In this document: positions 1 through 5,469 of the stretch, piece after piece
Layout of the letters: each line of letters opens with the position of its first letter
Position numbering within the stretch: position 1 is the first letter of the stretch
Source of the DNA: Treponema sp.
GTDB lineage: Bacteria; Spirochaetota; Spirochaetia; Treponematales; Rectinemataceae
NCBI GenBank assembly: GCA_012516755.1
Contig: JAAYWE010000131.1
Location: forward strand, 1 to 6,731
Length of the DNA stretch: 6,731 nucleotides
Reading direction: 5' to 3'
Position numbers and translations under genes: made by a program
The notes under the pieces: generated by a model
What the model saw: only the letters and a program-made list of their open reading frames with translations
What the model was told of the DNA's origin: nothing
Database searches by the model: none

Positions 1-106
1 GGAGGCAGATAAGCAACATACCGGACGAAATGAACATCGATAATAATTACTCGAATAAGATTCGGATCGAATAAGAAGATGTTATATCATAAGAATCATC
101 TATAAG

Positions 107-247
107 ATGAACGGAAAAGGATTCGTTGGCTCACTTGTCAACCTGCCTGCTGCCTATTTCCGCGGAAGAATCATCAAAGAAACTAGCTCGAAGATTGAGC
201 GGGAGATAAGGGCTTATAGGAGTTGGCTGGGAAACAAGGCAGTATGA
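107..247 (+). CDS. Possible small protein, 46 residues, unrecognised
   Basis: ATG at 107 opens 46 codons ending in TGA at 245-247. The peptide begins MNGKGFVGSLVNLPAAYFRG and continues into a basic, probably helical tail (IIKETSSKIEREIRAYRSW, then LGNKAV). Composition looks protein-like: a short glycine/hydrophobic start followed by an amphipathic Arg/Glu/Lys helix. No good Shine-Dalgarno sequence precedes the ATG, and the frame stays open only back to 59. It could be a genuine small protein, the degraded tail of a larger gene, or chance. It lies on the same strand as the lipoprotein gene, 111 bases upstream, so co-transcription is possible. No function can be assigned. Confidence 0.25.
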   Translation: MNGKGFVGSLVNLPAAYFRGRIIKETSSKIEREIRAYRSWLGNKAV

Positions 248-265
248 AAGAAAAGGCTATAATAA

Positions 266-288
266 AAAGCGCCTGAATCAGGTATTTT
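266..288 (+). terminator. Weak hairpin followed by a T-rich tract, possible terminator
   Basis: CCTG and CAGG pair around a three-base AAT loop. The stem can be extended through a G-T wobble, a C-A mismatch and an A-T section, with A-rich sequence before it and ATTTTA after it. It sits about 20 bases after the stop of the possible small ORF, where a terminator would be expected. The stem is short and imperfect, so this is only a candidate. Confidence 0.2.
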
Positions 289-358
289 ACATTCTCAACG
301 ATTGACAATGCCTAAAATTGAGCGCGAAAAATAATATATATATCTGGAGGTTTGTTGT

Positions 359-943
359 ATGAAAAAGGCTAGTGTCATACTTATCAGTATTCTTGTGATG
401 ACAAGTTGTGCTACCGTAAGCGATGTTACTACACTGAAGAGATGTGAATTTCGAATGCAGGGGATTAAGGATGTTGTTGCTGCAGGAGTGAATATTAGTG
501 GTAAGAAATCAATTTCTGAGTTGAGCCTTTTGGATGCTGGTAGAATTACTCTAGCCATTAAGAAAGGTTCTTTGCCAGTAACCATGACTCTTGCTGTAGA
601 AATCCGAAATCCGAATACCCAGACTGTAGCAGTAGACCGTGTAGATTATGCTGTAGCCCTTGATGGAGAACCATTATTTAGTGGTTTCACTACCGATTCT
701 GTAAAGGTTCCTGGAGGCAATCGTGTTGCAGTCATTCCATTAAAAGTGACATTCGATCTTTTTTCTTTAAAAGAAGACAATACACAAGATGCTATTCTGA
801 ATTTGTTGTTTAATTTAGCTGGTGCATCCGAAATACCCTCTACACTAACCCTCCAGTTAAAGCCTTCTATTTCTATTGGTAAAGCGATGATCCCATACCC
901 CGGCTATATGGAAATAAGCCGTGAGTTTGGCGGAAGACAATAA
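359..943 (+). CDS. Lipoprotein with a LEA type 2 (water stress/hypersensitive response) domain
   Basis: The 194-residue product starts with a lipoprotein signal: MKK, a hydrophobic stretch, then lipobox MTSC with the lipidated cysteine at residue 17. After a short linker, residues about 70-175 look like a LEA type 2 beta-sandwich: a hydrophobic strand pattern followed by the typical NPN turn (84-86), a tyrosine/alanine strand, G-E-P-L-F-S-G, and a late proline-rich stretch with strand LTLQLKP. Family members are small extracytoplasmic binding or stress proteins; the ligand is unknown. The start is supported by GGAGG at 346-350, eight bases before the ATG. It is the only convincing plus-strand gene and is convergent with the CYTH gene at 1214. 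From memory, lipoproteins of this type, with an AGINLSGKK-like N-terminal motif (here AGVNISGKK, 42-50), are common in Bacteroidetes, so transfer is possible. The lipoprotein call is firm; the LEA call is good. Confidence 0.82.
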   Translation: MKKASVILISILVMTSCATVSDVTTLKRCEFRMQGIKDVVAAGVNISGKKSISELSLLDAGRITLAIKKGSLPVTMTLAVEIRNPNTQTVAVDRVDYAVALDGEPLFSGFTTDSVKVPGGNRVAVIPLKVTFDLFSLKEDNTQDAILNLLFNLAGASEIPSTLTLQLKPSISIGKAMIPYPGYMEISREFGGRQ

Positions 944-1041
944 ATCTAATACGGTCTTGAGGACTCGTTCAGGCGTTATTATATACAGTAGCGTAATGGA
1001 GACGATTCCTAATGATCTTTTTAGCAGTAAATCGCAAACAA

Positions 1042-1076
1042 GACTGGACACTATCAACAAGGACTGGACACAATCA
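1042..1076. repeat. Two 15-base direct repeats, 20-base period
   Basis: GACTGGACACTATCA (1042-1056) recurs as GACTGGACACAATCA (1062-1076), identical at 14 of 15 positions, with a five-base spacer ACAAG. The core GACTGGACAC reads GTGTCCAGTC on the other strand. Its function is unknown. Closely spaced short repeats with a TGTCC-type core are reminiscent of insertion-sequence ends or of tandem protein-binding sites, but no transposase is nearby. Confidence 0.6.
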
Positions 1077-1160
1077 TTAGTTATTAATTAGTAAGAAGCT
1101 AGTTTTGAGCATATAATGCAATATTTTATATATACCTTGTGCAACTTGTGATTTTCATCC

Positions 1161-1192
1161 GGTAGGTCGGGGATTCAAGTCCGTCAGCGCGA
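1161..1192 (+). other. Decayed tRNA T-arm/acceptor-like sequence
   Basis: GGTCGGGGATTCAAGTCC followed by GTCAGCGCGA has the spacing of a tRNA 3' part. A T-loop-like TTCAAGT (1174-1180) is flanked by five-base arms and followed by an acceptor-like AGCGCGA. Only three of the five T-stem pairs form (one a wobble). Two single substitutions, A1173 to G and G1183 to C, would restore a perfect arm. No D-arm, anticodon arm or matching 5' acceptor strand is visible upstream, where the DNA is AT-rich, and no CCA follows. It is not a functional tRNA gene. A remnant or an attachment-site scar is a reasonable inference. Confidence 0.35.
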
Positions 1193-1213
1193 TAATTCTT
1201 GTTTATTCAACTT

Positions 1214-1774
1214 TCAATACCCTAGCAACTGCGAATACGGTCTTGGCTCAAGAGCGCTTCTTGAAATGCCACATTGATCGATAACCCTATATAAGCGGGA
1301 TTTGGCCTCTTCTTGCTGCAATGTGACGCGACTATCGCCAATGCATTCAACTTCAAGAAAAAGACCGAGCGAAGATACTTCGACTACCTCCGCAACCAAG
1401 CCTGTACCATCCTCCCAGCGGGTACCTCTCTTTTGCTTTTGGTAGATCAGATGTGCGTGCATTTTTTCTATGAAGGCCTTAAAAGCTGGTTCACCATTGA
1501 CACTAAACTCGAATTCATGGTTGATTTCTACGTCTCCATCGAAGGTCTTTTCTTTGAATGTTATAGTAGTACTAGCCAATTCATGGCGAACGCGAAATCT
1601 AAAACCACCAAAATCCCCTAATCCTGCATTTGATACTTCCCAATATTCGTCTAGCTTATTGATAGGTCCTATATAGTGCATGAAACTGGAAAGGCGAGAT
1701 TCCACTTCCTCTCTCTGCTGAACTCGTGCCTTAAGTTCTATCTCCAGGTTATGGCTATATTCTGGATTCTGCAT
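1214..1774 (-). CDS. cyaB: CYTH-domain protein, CyaB-type (class IV adenylate cyclase or triphosphatase)
   Basis: The product is a CYTH-fold enzyme that acts on triphosphate substrates with divalent metal inside a beta tunnel. Known members make cAMP from ATP (class IV cyclases) or hydrolyse triphosphates. The signature ExExK is present as EIELK close to the N-terminus, followed by the tunnel motifs FRFRVR, TFKEK, the glutamate strand EFEF and LFLEVE. The C-terminal RPYSQLL corresponds to the family's R-S-Y-x-E-L-L ending. Two starts are possible. ATG 1774 (186 residues) lies 7 bases after the gpmI stop, with GAGG 12 bases upstream. ATG 1792 (192 residues) overlaps gpmI by 11 bases but has no useful Shine-Dalgarno site. 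I prefer 1774 because it puts EIELK near the N-terminus as usual. It is the last gene of the minus-strand run and probably depends on gpmI translation. Cyclase and triphosphatase cannot be told apart here. Confidence 0.85.
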   Translation of the reverse strand: MQNPEYSHNLEIELKARVQQREEVESRLSSFMHYIGPINKLDEYWEVSNAGLGDFGGFRFRVRHELASTTITFKEKTFDGDVEINHEFEFSVNGEPAFKAFIEKMHAHLIYQKQKRGTRWEDGTGLVAEVVEVSSLGLFLEVECIGDSRVTLQQEEAKSRLYRVIDQCGISRSALEPRPYSQLLGY

Positions 1775-1781
1775 TATTCTG

Positions 1782-3452
1782 CTATGCCTCATTCTCTATA
1801 GGCATGTCCAACACCGATGGATCATAATGATCAGGCGGGATGTAACCCAGAAGTTCAGCACAGGTTGCGGCCAAGCTTGATATTCCCATTCCTTGCCGAA
1901 GCTCCTTTTTGTACTCGCCTTGATATTGCGGGTCGTATATTACGCAAGGGACAGAGTTGAGCGAATGGCTTGTCTTTGCCTTTGGTTTGCCATCGGGACC
2001 TAAAATAACTCTTCCAGTCTGCTTATCGTGCTCATACATATCATCGGAATTTCCATGGTCGGCCGTTATCAAGAGGATTCCGCCTTTTTTTCGCACTGCC
2101 TCATATATTCTGCCTAGCTGGATATCCATTCCTTCCAGACCACACACCACAGCTTGAAAGACCCCTGTATGCCCTACCATGTCGCCATTTGGGAAATTGA
2201 GGCGAATAAATCTATATGGGCCATTTTCGATTGCATTTATGACATAATCGGCTATCTCTGCGCATTTCATCCATGGCCTTTGCTCGAATGGCACACGATC
2301 ACTAGGTATTTCGACATAGTCTTCCAGTTCTTCCGAAAATTTCCCTGACCTGTTGCCATTGAAAAAATAGGTAACATGACCATATTTCTGTGTCTCTGAA
2401 ATAGCGAGTGTCTTTAAGCCCGTATAAGCAAGGTATTCGCCGAGCGTTCTGTCGATAGCGGGTGGTGAAACCAGAAAATTGGAAGGAACCTTGAGGTCGC
2501 CATCGTACTGCATCATACCTGCATAATATACCTTTGGTCGCCTGACTCTATCGAATTTGTCGAAATTATCCTGCTCGAAGGCTGCTGTAATCTCAAGCGC
2601 CCTGTCACCCCGGAAATTGAAGAATATAACCGAGTCTCCATCCTCGATTGTACCGATGGGTCTGCCATTTTCGGCAATGACGAACTCGGGAATATCTTGA
2701 TCAATAATGCCTGGAATCTCCTTTCTATAAGTCGAGATTGCCTCTTCCGCACTGGCGAATTGCCTTCCTATGCCTCTAACATGGCAGTCCCAACCGCGCT
2801 TGACCATCTGCCAATTGGCACCATAACGATCCATCGTTATGTATTGCCTTCCACCTCCAGAGGCGATGCGATAATCCGACCCTTGATTTCTAAATTCCTC
2901 AAGAAAAGTCTCAAAAGGAAGGACATATTCAAGAGCACTTTGGCTTCCAACATCTCGCCCATCGAGCAAGATATGTATCCGCGCTCGTTTGATACCTTCT
3001 CTCTGTGCTTGAACGAGCATGGCTTTTAAATGATCGATATGCGAGTGAACATTACCATCCGAGAAAAGGCCAATAAAGTGGAGTGTTCCTCCGGTCTCCT
3101 TTATATTGGCAATAAGCTCTCTCCAGACTTTCCCTTCGAATATTATGCCTGATTCAATAGAAATATTGACGAGGCGCGCACCTTGGGCAAAAACTCGACC
3201 ACAACCAATCGCATTGTGACCGACTTCCGAGTTTCCCATGTCATCATCGGAGGGAAGGCCTACGGCAGTTCCATGAGCCTTAAGCCGCGTTTTGGGGCAG
3301 TTGGCTTCAAGCTCCCTGAAATGATCCATTCTCGCTGCAAGGACTGCATCACCTTCTTTGTAAGTTCCGTAACCTACTCCATCCATTATCACAAGGACTA
3401 ATGGACCTTCTCTATTTTTCCAATTAGGATTTTTTTTTAATCGTTCAAGCAT
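1782..3452 (-). CDS. gpmI: 2,3-bisphosphoglycerate-independent phosphoglycerate mutase
   Basis: This enzyme interconverts 3- and 2-phosphoglycerate in glycolysis and gluconeogenesis through a phosphoserine intermediate, using two metal ions in an alkaline-phosphatase fold. The visible active-site set looks complete: D24 in MDGVG, nucleophile S75 in GNSEVGH, VHSH (135-138), LDGRD (163-167), the SGGGRQYITMDRYGANW segment, NFRGDRA, D424 and H428 in GDMVGHTG, D465 and H466 in ADHGNSDDM, and H496 in TSHS. At 556 residues it is longer than the roughly 510 of E. coli or Bacillus enzymes. Part of the excess is an insert (EHDKQTG to KAK, about 474-493) before TSHS, a feature I associate with the variant found in spirochaetes, Bacteroidetes and plants. 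The ATG at 3452 has AAGGAG six bases upstream, one of the best sites in the window. Codons 5-8 contain a nine-A run. It lies 78 bases after apt and is coupled to the CYTH gene. Confidence 0.96.
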   Translation of the reverse strand: MLERLKKNPNWKNREGPLVLVIMDGVGYGTYKEGDAVLAARMDHFRELEANCPKTRLKAHGTAVGLPSDDDMGNSEVGHNAIGCGRVFAQGARLVNISIESGIIFEGKVWRELIANIKETGGTLHFIGLFSDGNVHSHIDHLKAMLVQAQREGIKRARIHILLDGRDVGSQSALEYVLPFETFLEEFRNQGSDYRIASGGGRQYITMDRYGANWQMVKRGWDCHVRGIGRQFASAEEAISTYRKEIPGIIDQDIPEFVIAENGRPIGTIEDGDSVIFFNFRGDRALEITAAFEQDNFDKFDRVRRPKVYYAGMMQYDGDLKVPSNFLVSPPAIDRTLGEYLAYTGLKTLAISETQKYGHVTYFFNGNRSGKFSEELEDYVEIPSDRVPFEQRPWMKCAEIADYVINAIENGPYRFIRLNFPNGDMVGHTGVFQAVVCGLEGMDIQLGRIYEAVRKKGGILLITADHGNSDDMYEHDKQTGRVILGPDGKPKAKTSHSLNSVPCVIYDPQYQGEYKKELRQGMGISSLAATCAELLGYIPPDHYDPSVLDMPIENEA

Positions 3453-3530
3453 AGATTGCTCCTTTTTCTGTTATTACCTGGCTCAAACCAAATTCGGAGC
3501 TCTTTTCCCCAAAGGGCTTCTTTTACTCAC

Positions 3531-4091
3531 CTATTCTCCAGAATACTCGATGAGTGTATCTATACCAACATCTGTCACTTTCTCTTGGTATTTCAAAGAT
3601 GGTAAGCCTATCACTGAGAACGCGCGAACAGGCACCGCCCCACCGCGTTTAATCATTTCACAGGTAGCGTTAATAGTGCCTCCTGTAGCGATGAGGTCGT
3701 CGATAATCAGAAAACGAGCCTTTGGCTTGATATCTTCAATATGCATCTCCAACACGGCAGTTCCATATTCCAACTCATAGGCGCAGGAAATGGTCCTTCC
3801 AGGCAATTTGCCCTTTTTCCTAACTAAAAGCAGAGGGATATTCCGCTCATAACAGAAGGGTGCGGCAAACACAAATCCTCGGGATTCAATAGCAGCTGCC
3901 GTATCGAATTCAGTATCTCCATATAGCTTAAACATTGAATCGATACAATATTTGAATGCTCTTGGGTTAGCAAGGATGCTTGTAATATCATAGAACAATA
4001 TGCCCGGTTTGGGAAAATCCGGAATTTTGCGGATTGCATCATCGAGGTTGAATTCTTGATAATCGCCTCTAAAATCGCTGCCATTCGCCAT
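3531..4091 (-). CDS. apt: Adenine phosphoribosyltransferase
   Basis: Apt converts adenine plus PRPP to AMP and pyrophosphate in cytoplasmic purine salvage. The 186-residue length fits the family (about 170-185). Residues 23-38 carry the N-terminal motif IPDFPKPGILFYDITS. ESRGF (69-73) and the flexible catalytic-loop region from KKGKLPG to YELEYG (92-110) follow. The PRPP-binding loop FLIIDDLIATGGT (127-139), with its acidic pair D131-D132, is intact and identifies a type I phosphoribosyltransferase of the Apt group. The start ATG at 4091 has GAGAGG six bases upstream. It lies 87 bases after the repeat-bearing envelope gene and 78 bases before gpmI, so it may share their transcript or start a sub-operon from a promoter in 4092-4178. 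No truncation or missing key residue is seen. Confidence 0.95.
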   Translation of the reverse strand: MANGSDFRGDYQEFNLDDAIRKIPDFPKPGILFYDITSILANPRAFKYCIDSMFKLYGDTEFDTAAAIESRGFVFAAPFCYERNIPLLLVRKKGKLPGRTISCAYELEYGTAVLEMHIEDIKPKARFLIIDDLIATGGTINATCEMIKRGGAVPVRAFSVIGLPSLKYQEKVTDVGIDTLIEYSGE

Positions 4092-4128
4092 ATTTAGCCT
4101 CTCTCAAAAATGGAAATTATGGCGCTAC

Positions 4129-4134
4129 CTTATA
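4129..4134 (-). promoter_or_regulatory. Possible -10 element upstream of apt
   Basis: On the minus strand TATAAG lies about 40 bases before the apt start, in the largest gap inside the operon. The sequence 17 bases further upstream (TGTATA) is a poor -35. It is listed because a secondary promoter for apt-gpmI-CYTH is plausible at this point; support is weak. Confidence 0.15.
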
Positions 4135-4178
4135 GAAAGGTTACGCTGCAGTATACAGAATACAGTGCTTTTTGTATA

Positions 4179-4691
4179 TCACTCTATGATAACGCTCAAG
4201 AAACCAAGCAATATGCTTGCTCCGGAAGCTATACCGATTCTTGTCCATACTTCGCTATTTGTCAGGGCAACACCATATTGGGTATTGAATGGCCAAGGCG
4301 CGTAAGCCGTATCGAAGCCATGCGATATATAGCGAGCCAAATCGAAAGCAAAATTAGTATAGAAATAGCTGAAAGGAAAAAGCCCAATAGAGATCACAAG
4401 GCTGCGCCTAAACATGCCTTCTTTAGTGTCACTATAAGAAAAAGTTGGTAGAGTCACTTTTGGCGCTTCTAGCGCTGCAGGCGCTTCTTGCGCTTCCGGA
4501 GCTACAGGCGCCTCTGGCGCTGCAGGCGCTTCCGGAGCTACAGGCGCCTCTGGCGCTTCTTGAGAATTCTCTTCTTCTTTAGCGACAATTTCTGAGCCAG
4601 GATTTTCTTCTTGAGCTTGTGCTGGAAAACAATAAACCAAGAGGTCTCCGCATAGAAAAACAATGAGCAATAAAAGGCAGCGCCTATTCAT
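4179..4691 (-). CDS. Secreted or membrane protein with Ala-Pro-Glu repeats and a hydrophobic C-terminal domain
   Basis: The 170-residue product starts MNRRC, then a hydrophobic core and an AQA|QEE signal-peptidase-like site after residue 26. Residues 45-77 are a low-complexity linker of APE/APV/APA units. Residues 97-115 and 152-169 are hydrophobic and could span the membrane. Between them lies an aromatic segment, ARYISHGFDTAYAPWPF, that looks conserved rather than random. I recall similar domains in spirochaetal envelope proteins but cannot name a family. The ATG at 4691 lies one base after the yggS stop, with AGAGG ten bases upstream inside yggS, so translation is coupled. A TTG at 4712 in the same frame is a less likely start. 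The Pro-rich linker may span the periplasm. Function is unknown. Confidence 0.8.
   Translation of the reverse strand: MNRRCLLLLIVFLCGDLLVYCFPAQAQEENPGSEIVAKEEENSQEAPEAPVAPEAPAAPEAPVAPEAQEAPAALEAPKVTLPTFSYSDTKEGMFRRSLVISIGLFPFSYFYTNFAFDLARYISHGFDTAYAPWPFNTQYGVALTNSEVWTRIGIASGASILLGFLSVIIE
4491..4558 (-). repeat. 36-bp tandem repeat encoding the APEAPV/APEAPA linker
   Basis: A 32-base block is exactly duplicated at 4491-4522 and 4527-4558, giving a 36-base period (12 codons). Related degenerate units continue to about 4463 on one side and 4562 on the other. It is in frame inside the envelope protein gene, so copy-number change by slippage would lengthen or shorten the linker without breaking the gene. 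Confidence 0.85.
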
Positions 4692-4692
4692 T

Positions 4693-5427
4693 TTATGCGT
4701 TCCTCTCACCAAAGATAGCAGTTCCTATCCTCACGAGTGTCGAACCTTCCTCTATCGCAATCTCAAAATCATTGCTCATGCCCATAGAAAGCTCGCTAAA
4801 TTCTGGAAAATCAAAGCTGCTCTTTATTTTGTCCTTTGCAGCGGAGAGCATCTTGAAGGATCTACGGATCAATGAAATATCCTGCGTAAAAGGGGCCATG
4901 GTCATAAGACCGCAGAGCAAGGCTTTTGTCATCCACTGAGGATCTGATTGACGATATCTTGCATAGACCTCGCACCCTCGCAGGAGCTCATCTATATTAG
5001 GGAAGCCGGATTTCGAAATCTCTCCCGTATGCAGCTCCAGATATAGCTTTATTGGTCTTTTTGGGGCCTTGATTCTTATAAGGATAGCCTCTAGAGTTTC
5101 TATATCGTCTATCCCCTGAATCCCATCGAAGATTGTCAAAGCTTTATTGATCTTATTCTTCTGAACTGTGCCAATCATATGCAAGCTAGCACCTTCTAGC
5201 TCTGGTTCCAGAGAAGGAAATTTCGCAGATGCTTCCTGTACTCTGTTTTCTCCAAAGATTCTAATGCCTGCCAAATAGGCCTGTCGAATAACATCGATAG
5301 GCTGGAATTTGGTCACAGCCATGAGATCGATTTTATCGGAAGACCTCCCGGCCTTTTCTGCCGCGCGCCAAATCCGTTCTTTTATGATAGTCACATTATC
5401 AGCAATGGTCGCTCTATTATTCGACAT
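4693..5427 (-). CDS. yggS: YggS/PROSC family pyridoxal-phosphate homeostasis protein
   Basis: This is a single-domain, PLP-binding TIM barrel of the fold-type III alanine racemase superfamily, which buffers free PLP and affects amino-acid metabolism rather than racemising alanine. From the ATG at 5427 it is 244 residues. The PLP lysine is K40 in AVTKFQP. FGENRVQEA, HMIGTVQKNK (family HFIGxLQxNK), the KSGF motif, LMTMAP and the phosphate-binding C-terminal block (LSMGMSNDFEIAIEEG, then STLVRIG) are all present. TAGGA lies about eight bases before this ATG. An in-frame TTG at 5463 would add 12 unconserved residues and is unlikely. It follows the M23-like gene after 42 bases and its last codons carry the ribosome binding site of the next gene. 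yggS commonly sits beside envelope and division genes in bacteria. Confidence 0.95.
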   Translation of the reverse strand: MSNNRATIADNVTIIKERIWRAAEKAGRSSDKIDLMAVTKFQPIDVIRQAYLAGIRIFGENRVQEASAKFPSLEPELEGASLHMIGTVQKNKINKALTIFDGIQGIDDIETLEAILIRIKAPKRPIKLYLELHTGEISKSGFPNIDELLRGCEVYARYRQSDPQWMTKALLCGLMTMAPFTQDISLIRRSFKMLSAAKDKIKSSFDFPEFSELSMGMSNDFEIAIEEGSTLVRIGTAIFGERNA

Positions 5428-5469
5428 ATCTAGAATCCTATCAGCGAACCGAAATCGGGGCAAGCTTTT

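Larger units (their letters stand above)
1..358. other. Left-edge region upstream of the lipoprotein gene, mostly non-coding
   Basis: This stretch has no long ORF. Plus-strand bases 3-74 are open to a TAA stop and could be the last 23 codons of a gene entering from the left, but nothing in the short peptide (ending IRIE) is recognisable. A possible 46-codon ORF follows at 107-247 and a weak hairpin lies near 266-288. Promoter-like hexamers occur but do not pair well: a perfect TATAAT at 258-263 has no -35 at the right distance, and a perfect TTGACA at 302-307 has no good -10 at 16-18 bases. A TA-rich tract at 331-343 leads directly into the lipoprotein ribosome binding site. The lipoprotein promoter is probably in 250-345 but cannot be placed. 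Confidence 0.5.
944..1213. other. Convergent intergenic region with repeats and a tRNA-like remnant
   Basis: These 270 bases separate the plus-strand lipoprotein gene from the minus-strand CYTH gene. They contain no credible ORF. They hold a 15-base direct repeat at 1042-1076, an AT-rich section near 1078-1135, and a sequence at 1161-1192 resembling a decayed tRNA 3' part. No strong intrinsic terminator is visible for either gene. A 6-bp stem with one wobble (AATTAG at 1085-1090 with CTAGTT at 1098-1103) followed by TTG is the nearest thing. Confidence 0.6.

Noticed and set aside
302..335. TTGACA with AATAAT as a promoter for the lipoprotein gene
   Set aside because: The spacing is 22 bases, well outside the usual 16-18, and no better -10 is found at the right distance.
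857..1060. Minus-strand ORF across the lipoprotein gene end
   Set aside because: It overlaps the lipoprotein 3' end in antisense and has no recognisable domain; half of it lies in the repeat-bearing gap.
1117..1192. Complete tRNA gene ending at the T-arm-like sequence
   Set aside because: There is no D-arm, anticodon stem or complementary 5' acceptor strand in the preceding AT-rich DNA.
948..1245. Exact 12-base direct repeat AATACGGTCTTG at 948-959 and 1234-1245, possible att duplication
   Set aside because: About one exact 12-base match is expected by chance in a window of this size, and the second copy is inside the CYTH coding sequence.
1313..1621. Plus-strand ORF opposite the CYTH gene
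   Set aside because: It is a shadow of the coding strand, where the ExExK and other CYTH motifs are clear.
4148..4173. Hairpin (GCAGTAT / ATACAGTGC, with a bulge) followed by TTTTT
   Set aside because: The T-run follows the hairpin only on the plus strand, where no gene needs termination. On the minus transcript there is no U-tract after the stem, so it would not terminate the operon.
4110..4451. Plus-strand 113-codon ORF opposite the envelope protein gene
   Set aside because: It lies antisense to a gene with a clear signal peptide, linker and membrane domain. Its own product shows no coherent domain and it has no good ribosome binding site.
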